64,000 nucleotides of DNA from DATFVJ01 sp963851085 (lineage in GTDB: Bacteria; Actinomycetota; Actinomycetes; Streptosporangiales; Streptosporangiaceae): the NCBI GenBank assembly GCA_963851085.1, contig CAWKNX010000001.1, positions 1 through 64,000 on the forward strand. The letters run 5' to 3'. Of this stretch, positions 9,901 through 18,414 are shown piece after piece. Under the pieces are notes generated by a model that had not been told where the DNA came from, ran no database searches, and was given only the letters and a program-made list of their open reading frames with translations. The position numbers and the translations under genes are program-made. Within the stretch, counting starts at the first letter, position 1; every line of letters begins with the position of its first letter.

Positions 9901-10376
9901 TCTTCACCGCTTCCGAACGCTGGCGTGCGGACGATACGGAATACGAGCACTACACGGACTCCGCCGGGAAGTCCGGCGGGCAGAAGGAGAAACTCGCCTA
10001 CACGATCCTGGCCGCCTCGCTCGCGTACCAGTTCAAGCTGGAATGGGGGGCAGTCAAATCACGGACGTTCCGGTTCACGGTCATCGACGAGGCGTTCGGC
10101 CGTGGCTCGGATGAGTCGACCCGGTTCGCGCTCGAGTTGTTCCAGCGCCTCGGCCTGCAACTGCTCATCGTTACCCCGCTCCAGAAGATCCACGTGATCG
10201 AGCCCTACGTGTCGGCGGTCGGCTTCGTGGACAACCCGTCGAGCCGCCACTCCCGGCTGCAGACACTCACGATCGAGGAATACCGGGCGCAGCGCCTCGC
10301 GCACGCCATCAGTCAGCATGTGACGGCGAACGGCGGCTCGGTCCCGCACGTCCCCGTCCCCGCCGCCGGGGCCTGA
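6921..10376 (+). CDS. jetC: Wadjet SMC-like ATPase JetC
   Basis: A 1,151-residue SMC/MukB-like ATPase, the motor of the Wadjet complex. The Walker A is GDIGSGKSTIVDAV at residues ~46-59. Two long coiled-coil segments (about 235-470 and 660-760, then ~850-930) flank a globular middle region. The ABC signature SGGQKEKLAY is near residue 1,017 and the Walker B FTVIDEAFGRG near 1,052. These ATPase parts all look intact. ATP-driven loop extrusion on small circular DNA is the established role of the family. It overlaps jetB by 4 bp and ends one base before the jetD start. Confidence 0.92.
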   Translation: MMDSDTDIPELLSGFRLARLELYNWGTFDHRVWSLDANARNCLLTGDIGSGKSTIVDAVTTLLLPANRISYNKAAGADTRERSLRSYVLGYYKSERNEATGTSKPVALRDNTSYSVILGVFTNEGYDATVTLAQVFWLRDVSAGQPDRFYVTADEPMSVAVDFADFGPDIVSLRKKLRAAGARVHDSFPEYGKDFRRRLGIESEQAMELFHQTVSMKSVGNLTDFVREHMLEPFDAAKWTENIVAHFEDLTKAHEAVQRAQAQLAMLKPLLADCDTHDKAAAEIEALTGQRMALKYYFADLKAGLLDGLLADLYTQRDRLDAQMKGLETRLKALRERETTLRVELAGHGGNRLAEIERQLEDGEADCTKRMERAERFGKLLAEAGLDPVETAEHFADRRREIAVARDAAKEDLTDRQSRLKDTGGEARELGKEADKINAELRSLRQRKNNIPKRNLDLRQLLCRELGLAESALPFAGELLAVRPGQSDWEGAAERLLHSFALSILVPQRDYAAVSDWINDHFLSGRVVYYRVPDLPPAAHGGAPVPPPASASGGNTLSAKLDIRDSPFAAWLERELASRADYTCAETMADFRRSPRAITKAGQIKGSGGRHEKDDRSRIDDRSTYVLGWTNERKIDALLRRASAIHGKQVALAAAEQLVKAELDAAIDRGQVLAGLDQTHEFAEIDWQYVVNRLEDLKEEKRALEAASAELTRLNRELDSVREQIDDIDGQHGQVRERIGSVSSQIDVARGSLDEANKTLAEPGCEPARAHFPAIGELLTGPTLAELRPRTPAACDRAEMAAAGEVIALTDRRAARKAVLSNRIVAAMGEFRRQYPVETAELDNAVAAADGYRELNKRLTDDDLPRFHRQFKTYLNQNTVRDIAGFQSQLNKQAAVIKDRIATINDSLVDVDYNPGRYIRLEAQLTPNTEIRDFRAELRACTDDAVSGETTDQYSEQKFLQVSRIIERFKGREGQTDTDRKWTRYVTDVRNWYIFTASERWRADDTEYEHYTDSAGKSGGQKEKLAYTILAASLAYQFKLEWGAVKSRTFRFTVIDEAFGRGSDESTRFALELFQRLGLQLLIVTPLQKIHVIEPYVSAVGFVDNPSSRHSRLQTLTIEEYRAQRLAHAISQHVTANGGSVPHVPVPAAGA

Positions 10377-10377
10377 C

Positions 10378-11541
10378 ATGCCATCCAACTGGACCCGCCC
10401 GGCCGACGTGCGCGCGGCACTCGGCCGGAAGTGGCAGTCTGGCTCGCTGCTGAGCGGGTTCGCCATCGGCCAGGACTGGGAACCGCTCGGCATCCCGCTG
10501 CGCGGCCCGGCGCCCGGTGAGATCGGCGAGCGGCTCGGCGAGGTGCAGGAGTGGGCCGGAGACTGGCAGCGGGCCGGGCGTGGCCCGCTGCGGGTCGAGT
10601 ACAAGAAGGTCGGTGGCCGCCATGTCGGGTCCAATATGATCCCGTGCCGGGCCTGGATGGACACCTATGATCAGGTATGGGCGCTACTCGGCGTCCGGGG
10701 TGAGGTGCGCCGGTTCACCGAGCTCGCCGACTCGGCCCGGGCCAGCTGTCCCCGGCTGGTCTCGTGGGTTACGTGCCACCCCATGAAAGCGCTCCGACTG
10801 GAATCCAGGTGGGAGGAGATCCTTGGGACCGTCCGGTGGATAGACGAGCGGCAGCAGCCGGGAATGTATCTGCGGCAGGTGGACGTGCCGGGTGTCGACA
10901 CGAAGTTCATCGAGCGGCACCGGGGAGTGCTCGCCGAACTGCTGGACCTCCAGCTTGACCCGGACCGGATCGACGCGGCAGCGGCTGATTTCGCTGGGCG
11001 ATACCGATTCCGTCGTAAGCCAGGCTACGTACGCTTCCGCTGCGCTGGCCCGGACGGATTCAGCGAGCTTTCCGTGCGGGCCGACGAATTCACCGCACCG
11101 CCGCCGGGGATCACACGCGCTTACGTGCTCGAAAACGAGATCACCTATCTCGCGTTCCCGCTCACCGACGGGGCCATGGTGGTCTTCGGCGGGGGATACG
11201 CGGTACCCGTGCTCGCACCGCTCGGCTGGCTGGCCGATCTCGACCTCGTCTACTGGGGCGACATCGACACTCACGGGTTCGCCATCCTGAACAGGCTGCG
11301 GCAGCGATTCCCGCACGCCCGGTCCATGCTGATGGATCGGGCGACGCTGCTGGCGCACCGCGACCAGTGGGTGACCGAGCCCAGTCCATCAGCCGCCAGC
11401 CTTGAGCTTCTCGACGCCGAAGAGGCGGCGCTCCACCGGGACCTGGTTGCCGGTCGGCTGGGACCATCGGTAAGACTGGAGCAGGAACGGGTCGGCTTCG
11501 ACATGATCGAACAGGCGGTCGCGCACTCCCGCGCGCACTAG
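10378..11541 (+). CDS. jetD: Wadjet nuclease JetD (DUF3322/DUF2220, TOPRIM-like)
   Basis: A 387-residue protein with an N-terminal DUF3322 region and a C-terminal DUF2220 region. The TOPRIM-type metal motif YWGDIDTHGFAILNRLRQRF is near residue 291, with a preceding acidic ENEITYLAFP (residue ~250). JetD is the topoisomerase-VI-A-like nuclease that cleaves DNA trapped by the JetABC motor. ATG 10378 directly follows the jetC stop. The operon jetABCD is complete and all coding frames are open, so the system is likely functional. DUF3375/DUF4194/DUF3322 content assigns it to Wadjet type I. Confidence 0.92.
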   Translation: MPSNWTRPADVRAALGRKWQSGSLLSGFAIGQDWEPLGIPLRGPAPGEIGERLGEVQEWAGDWQRAGRGPLRVEYKKVGGRHVGSNMIPCRAWMDTYDQVWALLGVRGEVRRFTELADSARASCPRLVSWVTCHPMKALRLESRWEEILGTVRWIDERQQPGMYLRQVDVPGVDTKFIERHRGVLAELLDLQLDPDRIDAAAADFAGRYRFRRKPGYVRFRCAGPDGFSELSVRADEFTAPPPGITRAYVLENEITYLAFPLTDGAMVVFGGGYAVPVLAPLGWLADLDLVYWGDIDTHGFAILNRLRQRFPHARSMLMDRATLLAHRDQWVTEPSPSAASLELLDAEEAALHRDLVAGRLGPSVRLEQERVGFDMIEQAVAHSRAH

Positions 11542-11780
11542 TGCTGCAGCCGGTGCGCCCCAGAGATCTGGAGGTGATCGTCCGGCGGTTATTCCTCAGG
11601 TTCTCTTGGGACACCGATGGCGAATAGCCGCTGCGTCAGCACAACCCGGGTACGGCTCTCCAAAGATCGGGTGAATGGGCATTGCCCCGATACGAACTCA
11701 CTCGGCGCAGCCCGGTTCGCCTACGCCTCGCCGCATGTTGGCCGTTTGCATGCCACGCTGTCAACCGACACCACGCTCGC
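11542..11780 (+). other. gene-remnant DNA after jetD
   Basis: No intact gene. Bases 11,601-11,648 match 4,471-4,518 upstream of the operon (39 of 48 bases) and in that frame read SWDTDGE followed by a stop, so they look like the decayed tail of the same sequence. Confidence 0.4.
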
Positions 11781-12253
11781 ATCCACGCAGCTGACCGAGC
11801 GGCTCGGTGGAATCTACGCGCTGGAACGAATAATGCGCGACTCCGCGAAAGACCATGCCACGGTCGCGCGGTGCTCACCGCGTACGTCCGTGAGCACGCC
11901 CCCCGAAACCGAGTTCGGCACGCCTCTTCAAGGCGGACCTGCGTGACACGGACCTGCACGGCGTGAACCTCACTTCGACAAGGCTCGTCAACGCCGACCT
12001 GAGCGCGGCTGCAGGCCTCGTGGCGCCGCAACTCGCAGGCGCGTGGTTCGACCACACAACAAAGTTGCAGGGCAAACTCACGTCACACCCATGGGGTGCG
12101 CGCATAGAGGCCTGTTTGCAGGTGGACAAAGAGTGGAAAAGCCTCCCGTCGGAGGAGAGGGTCGGCCGGGTCACACCGGTTCCACCTCCGACACCCCACA
12201 ACCTCCGCCCGAAACCACGCCCGCGGCCAGCCCAAGGACGCCGCAAAACCTAA
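11781..12253 (+). pseudogene. decayed pentapeptide-repeat protein gene
   Basis: Pieces of one protein are spread over three frames. LTERLGGIYALERIMRDSAK at ~11,790-11,860 continues as AVLTAYVREHAPRN (from ~11,868), then as FKADLRDTDLHGVNLTSTRL (from ~11,928) and VNADLSAAAGLVAPQLAGAW. The RLGGIYALERI(A)RDS segment and the following A(D/N)L-type pentapeptides are characteristic of actinobacterial membrane pentapeptide-repeat proteins. At least two frameshifts and a missing N-terminal membrane part make this a pseudogene. Only the last frame (11,963-12,253) is open for ~96 codons. Confidence 0.65.
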
Positions 12254-12411
12254 TGTCTGACGTCTGATTTGGCCTGATGTTTCGTGGGCGTAGCACCGAC
12301 GGGCCAGAGATGGTCTGCCGACGAGGGGCCGAGTCGCGGACCTTCGTCCCTTGGTGCCTCGATCACGACAGGGTTAACCTGAGTGTCCTTCAATGCGAGG
12401 GGGAGAATGCA

Positions 12412-14667
12412 ATGCGGTTACCACGCGCTAAGCGGCCAGCAGCCGGCGTGCAAGGCAAGATCGGCGCGACCGGTGAAGGACAAGGTTTGGTCTACGTTGC
12501 TCAGGGGGGTGGCTACCGGCAGGAACTCCCAGCACAGACGCTCCTCAGGCTGTGCCTCGAGGATGGAACTGACGGACGAGAGATCCCCAAGAACGTGCGG
12601 ATCACGGGTCCCGTGAATCTGGCGGAACAATCGATTATCCGGTTGTTGCGGTTCGTTGACTGCGAGTTCACTGATCCGATCGACCTCACCGGAGCCCAGG
12701 CCTCGGCGGGCATTCATCTGGAGGGATGCTCGATTAAGGCCCTCTATGCGGACCGGCTCAGCGTGGATGGGGATTTGGTGCTAGAGCGTGTGCGCAGTGA
12801 TGGGCCGATTTCGCTTTGCGGGGCGCGGGTGGCGGGCCATCTGCGCTGCACAGGCAGCGAACTGAGATCGTCAGACGGGGCGGCCTTGAACGGGCTCGGC
12901 ATGGTGGTCAAAGGGTCGGCGTTATTTGACGGGCGCTTTCACTCGCAAGCGGAGGTCAGCCTGGCGTCTGCCCGAATCGATGGCACTGTTGACATGACGG
13001 GCGCGTCGCTGAGCAACAAGGGGGGCAACGCGCTAATGGCGGACGGGATTCGTGTGGGAACCGGAATGTTCCTCGGCGAGCGCTCCGAAGGGCCATTCAA
13101 CGCGGAAGGCACGGTGCGCCTCGGGGAGGCGCATGTCTCAGGAAAGCTAAAGTGCAGCGGAGGCCATTTTTGCGCATCGCCTGCACAAAGCAAAGCAATC
13201 GATGCTCAGTCACTTGAGGCTGACGAGGTCCGCCTCGATAAAGGCTTCACAGCCGCTGGCGAAGTCTCACTGAAGGGCAGCACGGTTACCGGCCAAGTGA
13301 GCTGCGAAGGTGGCGAGTTCAGAAATCTGGGCGGGATCGCGCTGAACGCCGATGGCCTGGAATGCAGCGACATGCGCCTTGGCCGGGGATTCGCAGCGCT
13401 CGGTGAGGTCCGGCTCGTGGGAGCGAGGATCTCACACGAGCTGAACTGCTCGAGCGGCAGTTTCTGCAACGAAGGGGGCGACTCGCTCACGGCGGATGGC
13501 CTGATCTGCGACGGAAAGATCTACCTGAATGAGAAATTCAAGGCTAGCGGCGCGGTTCTGCTCCACAATGCGAGAATCAAGACCGAGCTGAATTGCAGCA
13601 GCGGCGTCTTTGCCGCCCTGCTCGCGGATGGGATGACTTGTGACGGCAACGTCTACCTGAATGAGAAATTCAAGGCTAGCGGCGCGGTTCTGCTCCGCAA
13701 TGCGAGAATCAAGACCGAGCTGAATTGCAGCAACGGCGTCTTTGCCGCCCTGCTCGCGGGTGGGATGACTTGTGACGGCAAGGTCTATCTCAATGAGAAC
13801 TTCAAGGCCAGCGACGAGGTCGAGTTGACGGACGCGACGGTAGGCCGTGAGCTGAACTGCAAGGATGGAAAATTCGAAAAACTCGATGCGCCACGGCTCA
13901 GGGTCGGCGCAAAGTTCGACTGGCAACCCAACAAGACCCCGGAATGCGTGGACGTCTCTTTTGCTGAGGTCAGCCTGCTGCATGACAATCCGAACAGCTG
14001 GCCGTCGGGTGAGAAGGGGCCGAGAAAGAACAGGACCGAGCTCGTTGGATTCACTTTCGGAGATCTTGGAGAGGAGGTTTATGGATCGGGTACCGAGAAA
14101 AAGGCGGTCCAGACCAGAATTGACTGGCTCAAAAACGTGAGCTACGCGCCTGGCGTCTATCGGCAGCTTACCCGCATTTACCGGCAGAAAGGGCGAAGTC
14201 GCGCGGCCACGAAAATTGCGATAGCCGGTCAGCGCGACCGGCGTAGACGTGGCGGGATGCCCTGGGGGTCCAGGATATGGAGCCTGTTCCTCGATGTCTC
14301 CGTCGGCTATGGCTACCGGATTTATCGGACGTTGTTCGCCGTCCTGGGCGGCTGGTTTCTCGGCTGGCTGTTCTTCAGCCTTGCGCAAGCAAACCATCTC
14401 ATGGAGGCAGTGGGGGGCACCCCAGGTGTGGCGGCGGCGGCGAACAAATGTACGTCGAACTACCCGTGCTTCTTCCCACCCGCCTACGGATTGGAGATCT
14501 TCTTGCCCGTGATCAACCTCCGTCAGGTGAGCTTCTGGCTGCCCAGTGCGGCTACCTTGCCGGGTAAGCTCTTGCTGGGTTGGGTATGGCTGGCGATCGT
14601 TCTTGGATGGGTCGTGACCGTCGCCGTCGCGGCCGGGATCGGGACTCTATTTAGCCAGCGGGACTGA
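12412..14667 (+). CDS. large repeat-built protein with C-terminal membrane segments
   Basis: A 751-residue protein. ATG 12,412 is preceded by GGGGGAG, so the longer open frame from 12,277 is not used. Residues ~50-520 are built from repeated hydrophobic rungs of the kind (V/L)xLxGAxVxGxLxCxGG with many regularly spaced Cys, which suggests a right-handed beta-helix. Two units around residues 370-458 are near-identical. A basic linker follows (residues ~600-640) and then hydrophobic segments AVLGGWFLGWLFFSLAQ and LLLGWVWLAIVLGWVVTVAV near the C-terminus. Actinobacterial relatives are often named membrane-associated oxidoreductase without evidence. The function is unknown. Its GC content is lower than that of the neighbours. 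Confidence 0.7.
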   Translation: MRLPRAKRPAAGVQGKIGATGEGQGLVYVAQGGGYRQELPAQTLLRLCLEDGTDGREIPKNVRITGPVNLAEQSIIRLLRFVDCEFTDPIDLTGAQASAGIHLEGCSIKALYADRLSVDGDLVLERVRSDGPISLCGARVAGHLRCTGSELRSSDGAALNGLGMVVKGSALFDGRFHSQAEVSLASARIDGTVDMTGASLSNKGGNALMADGIRVGTGMFLGERSEGPFNAEGTVRLGEAHVSGKLKCSGGHFCASPAQSKAIDAQSLEADEVRLDKGFTAAGEVSLKGSTVTGQVSCEGGEFRNLGGIALNADGLECSDMRLGRGFAALGEVRLVGARISHELNCSSGSFCNEGGDSLTADGLICDGKIYLNEKFKASGAVLLHNARIKTELNCSSGVFAALLADGMTCDGNVYLNEKFKASGAVLLRNARIKTELNCSNGVFAALLAGGMTCDGKVYLNENFKASDEVELTDATVGRELNCKDGKFEKLDAPRLRVGAKFDWQPNKTPECVDVSFAEVSLLHDNPNSWPSGEKGPRKNRTELVGFTFGDLGEEVYGSGTEKKAVQTRIDWLKNVSYAPGVYRQLTRIYRQKGRSRAATKIAIAGQRDRRRRGGMPWGSRIWSLFLDVSVGYGYRIYRTLFAVLGGWFLGWLFFSLAQANHLMEAVGGTPGVAAAANKCTSNYPCFFPPAYGLEIFLPVINLRQVSFWLPSAATLPGKLLLGWVWLAIVLGWVVTVAVAAGIGTLFSQRD
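13521..13784 (+). repeat. two near-identical 132-bp tandem coding repeats
   Basis: The unit starting CTACCTGAATGAGAAATTC at 13,521 recurs at 13,653 with only a handful of changes, and a third, diverged unit starts at 13,785. 132 bp is 44 codons, so each copy adds two beta-helix-like rungs in frame. Near-identity at the DNA level points to recent duplication. Confidence 0.85.
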
Positions 14668-14696
14668 ATCGTTCGCGGCGCAGGCGAGGGGACCTG

Positions 14697-17282
14697 ATGA
14701 GTATCGACCTGTCGAGTGCGTTTGCGCAGTGGATCGACCGGGCGACACTCGTGTGGAACACCCCGATGGCCGACGCGTTTCGCTGCGCCCTGGAGTATGC
14801 GCCTGGCTCGTCGGCGCGCGACATTGTCACCGGCCATGGAATCGCGATCGCGCTCGACCCGCTTCCTGGTGGTCTCCCCGAGCGGCTGCGCGCCGCCTAC
14901 CCGCACCTGGCGGCGGGCCAGGCCTTCGGCGTCGCCTTCCGTGACGACGGCCAGCTGCGCGATGCCATCAGATCGCCATTGATCGCCGTTCAGCGCGACG
15001 AACGGGACCAGCCGGTCGCCGCGACCGGGGTGCAGACTCCCGGCGTGCTCGATGATCTGTTTGCGGCCGCCGCGGCCGAGGAGCTCGGCCCAGTATGGAG
15101 GGACGGCACGCCGAGGCTGGCGGTCTGGGCACCTAATGCCCGCTCGGTGACGCTGAAGCTCTATGCCACGGCGTCGGGGAGTTCGCACCGGCTCGTGCCG
15201 ATGCGGCGCGACGACATCACGGGCATCTGGTCGGTGACTGGTCTTCCGGACTGGAAGGGCTGGTACTACACGTTTCTGGTGACGGTCTACGCGCCGAGTG
15301 CCGGTTTGATCGTCACCAACGAGGTCACCGACCCCTACAGCTTGTCGCTGTCGGCCGACTCGGTTCGGAGCCAGTTGATAGATCTCTCAGATCCGGAGCT
15401 GGCTCCTCCCGGCTGGCAGGCCCTGCCGAAGCCGCCCCCGGTGCGGCCGAGCCAGGCGTCGGTCTATGAGCTGCACATCCGCGACTTCTCGGTGGCCGAC
15501 GCGACGGTTCCCGAGCCGTTGCGTGGCACCTACGCCGCGTTCAACATGCAAAGCGCCGCGGGGATGCTGGCGTTGCGTGAACTGGCCGCAGACGGCCTCA
15601 CCCACGTACAGCTTATGCCAGCCTTCGACTTCGCGACCGTGCCCGAGCGGCGCGCAGAGCAGCTGGTCCCACCGTGCGACTTGGCGTCGCAGCCCCCGGA
15701 CTCGCAGCGGCAGCAGGACTGCATCGCGGCGATCAAGAGCCGAGATGCCTACGACTGGGGCTATGCCCCGGTGCACTACACCGTTCCGGAAGGCTCGTAT
15801 TCAACCAAACCCGACGGATGGACGCGGATCAGGGAGTTTCGCGGCATGGTCGCCGCATTGCACGAGGCCGGTCTGCGGGTCGTGATGGACGTGGTCTACA
15901 ACCACACCCAAGCCGCAGGTCAAGACGCCCGCTCGGTCCTCGACCGGATCGTGCCCGGTTACTACCATCGGTTGCGCGATGACGGGACGGTCTCGACAGG
16001 CACCTCCTGCTTCGACACGGCGCCCGAGCATCTGATGATGGGCAAGCTCGTCATCGACTCGGTGGTCACTTGGGCCGGGCAGTACAAGGTTGACGGGTTC
16101 CGTTTCGACCTCATGGGCTTCCATCCCAAGGCGAACATGGTCGCCGTGCGCGCGGCGCTCGACAATCTCACACACGTGGATGGCGCGTCGGCTTTGCTGT
16201 ATGGGGAGGGGTGGAACTTCGGCGACGTGGCCGATAACGCGCGCTTCATCCAGGCTACTCAGCGCAACATGGCGGGAACCGGCGTCGGCACGTTCAACGA
16301 CTGGCTTCGCGACGCCGTGCGTGGCGGCAGCCCTCTCGATGCCGATCCCCGCGTCCAGGGCTTCGGTTCGGGCCTCTTCACCGCGCCCAACGGCGCGGTC
16401 GTCAACGGCGCACTTGGCTCACAACGCGCCCGCCTCCTGCACTACCAGGAACTGATCAAGATCGGTCTGACGGGAAACCTGCGGAGCTACCGGTTCACCC
16501 ACGCACAGGAAAGCAAACCGATCCCGGAAGGCCCCGGTTACAACGCTGAGCCGGCTGAGGCGATCACCTATGTCGATTGTCACGACAATGAGACGCTGTT
16601 CGACGCTTTTGCCCACAAGCTCCCGCGCGAAACCTCGATGGCCGACCGGGTTCGCATGCATTCTCTTTCACTGGCTATCGTGCTGCTAGGCCAGGGGATC
16701 GCATTCGTGCTCGCAGGCAGCGAACGGCTAAGGTCCAAGTCCCTTGACCGCAACTCCTACAATTCAGGCGACTGGTTCAACCGGCTGCTATGGGACTGCG
16801 AGGACAGCAACGGCTTTGGCGCTGGACTGCCGCCAGCGCCAGATAACCAGGCCTATTGGATCTACGATAGGCCACTGCTTGCCGACCGGGCGTTGCGACC
16901 GGACTGCGGAGCCATCGACGCCGCGCACAACCAATTCAGAGAGTTCCTGCGGATCCGGCGGTCCTCACCAGCTTTCTCCCTCGGCTCCGCAGCCGAGATT
17001 CAAAGACGTGTCTCCTTCACCGCCGCCGAGACGCCCGGCGTCATAGGCATGCGTATCGACAGCGCGGGACTCGACCCGCGCTGGAAGGCGATCATCGTTA
17101 TCTTCAATGCGAGCCGCGAGACCCAGGTCCATGCAACCGGCCTGCCCGCGGGAGCGCAGGTCGCTCTCCATCCCGTTCAAGCCGCCTCGCTCGACCTGAT
17201 CGTCAAACAGTCGGCCTTCGATGCCACCCGCGGCACGCTGACTGTGCCAGCCCGCACCGTGGCGGTCTTCACCCAGTCCTGA
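14697..17282 (+). CDS. pulA: pullulanase-type alpha-1,6-glucosidase (GH13)
   Basis: An 861-residue debranching enzyme. An N-terminal domain (to ~130) is followed by a CBM48-like domain (RLAVWAPNARSVTLKLYA, ~140-150) and the GH13 barrel. Conserved regions are DVVYNHT (~397), DGFRFDLMG with the catalytic Asp (~471), YGEGWNF with the acid/base Glu (~503) and VDCHDNETLFD (~625). It hydrolyses alpha-1,6 branches of glycogen, pullulan or limit dextrin. No signal peptide is seen, so it is probably cytoplasmic. ATG 14,697 has GAGGGG upstream. It lies 29 bp after the repeat-built membrane protein, on the same strand, but a shared function is not evident. Confidence 0.9.
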   Translation: MSIDLSSAFAQWIDRATLVWNTPMADAFRCALEYAPGSSARDIVTGHGIAIALDPLPGGLPERLRAAYPHLAAGQAFGVAFRDDGQLRDAIRSPLIAVQRDERDQPVAATGVQTPGVLDDLFAAAAAEELGPVWRDGTPRLAVWAPNARSVTLKLYATASGSSHRLVPMRRDDITGIWSVTGLPDWKGWYYTFLVTVYAPSAGLIVTNEVTDPYSLSLSADSVRSQLIDLSDPELAPPGWQALPKPPPVRPSQASVYELHIRDFSVADATVPEPLRGTYAAFNMQSAAGMLALRELAADGLTHVQLMPAFDFATVPERRAEQLVPPCDLASQPPDSQRQQDCIAAIKSRDAYDWGYAPVHYTVPEGSYSTKPDGWTRIREFRGMVAALHEAGLRVVMDVVYNHTQAAGQDARSVLDRIVPGYYHRLRDDGTVSTGTSCFDTAPEHLMMGKLVIDSVVTWAGQYKVDGFRFDLMGFHPKANMVAVRAALDNLTHVDGASALLYGEGWNFGDVADNARFIQATQRNMAGTGVGTFNDWLRDAVRGGSPLDADPRVQGFGSGLFTAPNGAVVNGALGSQRARLLHYQELIKIGLTGNLRSYRFTHAQESKPIPEGPGYNAEPAEAITYVDCHDNETLFDAFAHKLPRETSMADRVRMHSLSLAIVLLGQGIAFVLAGSERLRSKSLDRNSYNSGDWFNRLLWDCEDSNGFGAGLPPAPDNQAYWIYDRPLLADRALRPDCGAIDAAHNQFREFLRIRRSSPAFSLGSAAEIQRRVSFTAAETPGVIGMRIDSAGLDPRWKAIIVIFNASRETQVHATGLPAGAQVALHPVQAASLDLIVKQSAFDATRGTLTVPARTVAVFTQS

Positions 17283-17598
17283 GCCACTGAATACCGAATG
17301 GCAGCTCCGAGTCACCATCACTGCGCTTATCAGCCTGATGCAAGGAGCAGGAAGCGCCGCACACCTCGCGTGCCTTTCCCCCACTGGCGGCGGGGGGAGG
17401 ATCGAATCAGTGAGCTAACGCCTTATCTGTGAGGGCCCCCGTCAAGGCCGACAGGTATGACGGTTGGATGTGTGCCTAGCGGTGGCGCAAGGCCACAATT
17501 CCGGTCCCGGCCGCCACCGCTCGCGTGGACCTGATCCGCTGGAACTTCACTACCGATGCCGCCCTGATCAACGGGCAGGTCACCGGTTCGGGTGACCA
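17283..17598. other. intergenic region with an inverted repeat
   Basis: No gene seen. AGCGGTGGCG (17,478-17,487) and CGCCACCGCT (17,512-17,521) form a 10-bp inverted repeat. A frame from 17,525 (DLIRWNFTTDAALINGQVTG) may be an upstream part of the Hcp-like remnant that follows. Confidence 0.35.
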
Positions 17599-17715
17599 AC
17601 TATCTCTTTCAATCTTCGCCGGATCGATGTCGCCTATCGTCCGCAGAAACCGGACGGTAGCCTTGACGCCGCGGTGCAGGTCGGCTGGGACGTCACGGCA
17701 AATCGCAAGGGCTAG
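17599..17715 (+). pseudogene. C-terminal remnant of an Hcp-like (type VI tube-like) protein gene
   Basis: A 38-codon piece reading ISFNLRRIDVAYRPQKPDGS then LDAAVQVGWDVTANRKG and a stop. This matches the conserved C-terminal end of actinobacterial Hcp-like proteins (typically YxPQKxDGSL...GWDxxxNK). A stop lies immediately upstream in the same frame and no start or N-terminal domain is present, so only the tail survives. Identification rests on recall of the family. Confidence 0.5.
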
Positions 17716-18414
17716 GTTCGCGACCGGCTGTCACATGGGTGCGATCATTGCCAGCACAGGAAGCGTCTGGCGGAGGCTGCTGGGTCACACAAACCGGAAC
17801 TGGCAGGGTCAGGGCGACCGGGCAGTGGCCGGACGCCTTGGGCCGTTGTCATCGATGCCCTCGAATCGTGGTCCGTTCGCAGCCCTCTGCTCAGAACGGG
17901 AGGCACCCGGCGGACCACGACCGGGTGCGGGCGGCCGACCCGCTCATAGCAGGCCCGATAGGACTTTCAGTTGGCGGTAATCGCGGTGGTCGGCAAAGGA
18001 GTGCGTCCACCGACCCCGCGCGATCGTTCCAGCCTGTCCGGCCGATCATTGGGATGACGTAGGTGTCCTTGTAGTCCCGGTGATAGGCCCATGTGCTGGC
18101 GCGCAGTGCGGGGCTGATCGCGACAGCCCCTCGCGAGTTCGAATCTGGCATCCTCGGCAGCTGTGACCAGGCAGCCCCGGCACGTCGTTGACCTGCACCT
18201 ACTCTCTGTTACGATCAAGTGAGCGGTGCGCCGCGGGTCGTGATGAGGGCAGTAGGGCGATAGCGGTAAAGGGGATCGAACGAGTCTGACCCGGTTGCTG
18301 GGGTGCAGCCGGGGCCGGGGGTCGTCGGGTCGGGCGATGGTCCACACGGGTTTCGTGGCGGCCGTGCGCCGCAGATGCCGCTTGAGCGGAAAGAAAAGAA
18401 CCCCAGGAGGTGCC
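17716..18414. other. long untranslated stretch before the NACHT gene
   Basis: No supported gene. A minus-strand frame (17,891-18,151) has a protein-like stretch, PALRASTWAYHRDYKDTYVI, that I cannot place. At 18,133-18,149 a T-arm-like sequence (GCGAG-TTCGAAT-CTGGC) is present without the rest of a tRNA. The NACHT gene's ribosome site AGGAGG is at 18,405. Confidence 0.4.

Noticed and set aside
13521..13784. CRISPR-like direct repeats
   Set aside because: The units are long, contiguous and in frame with a protein; there are no spacers.
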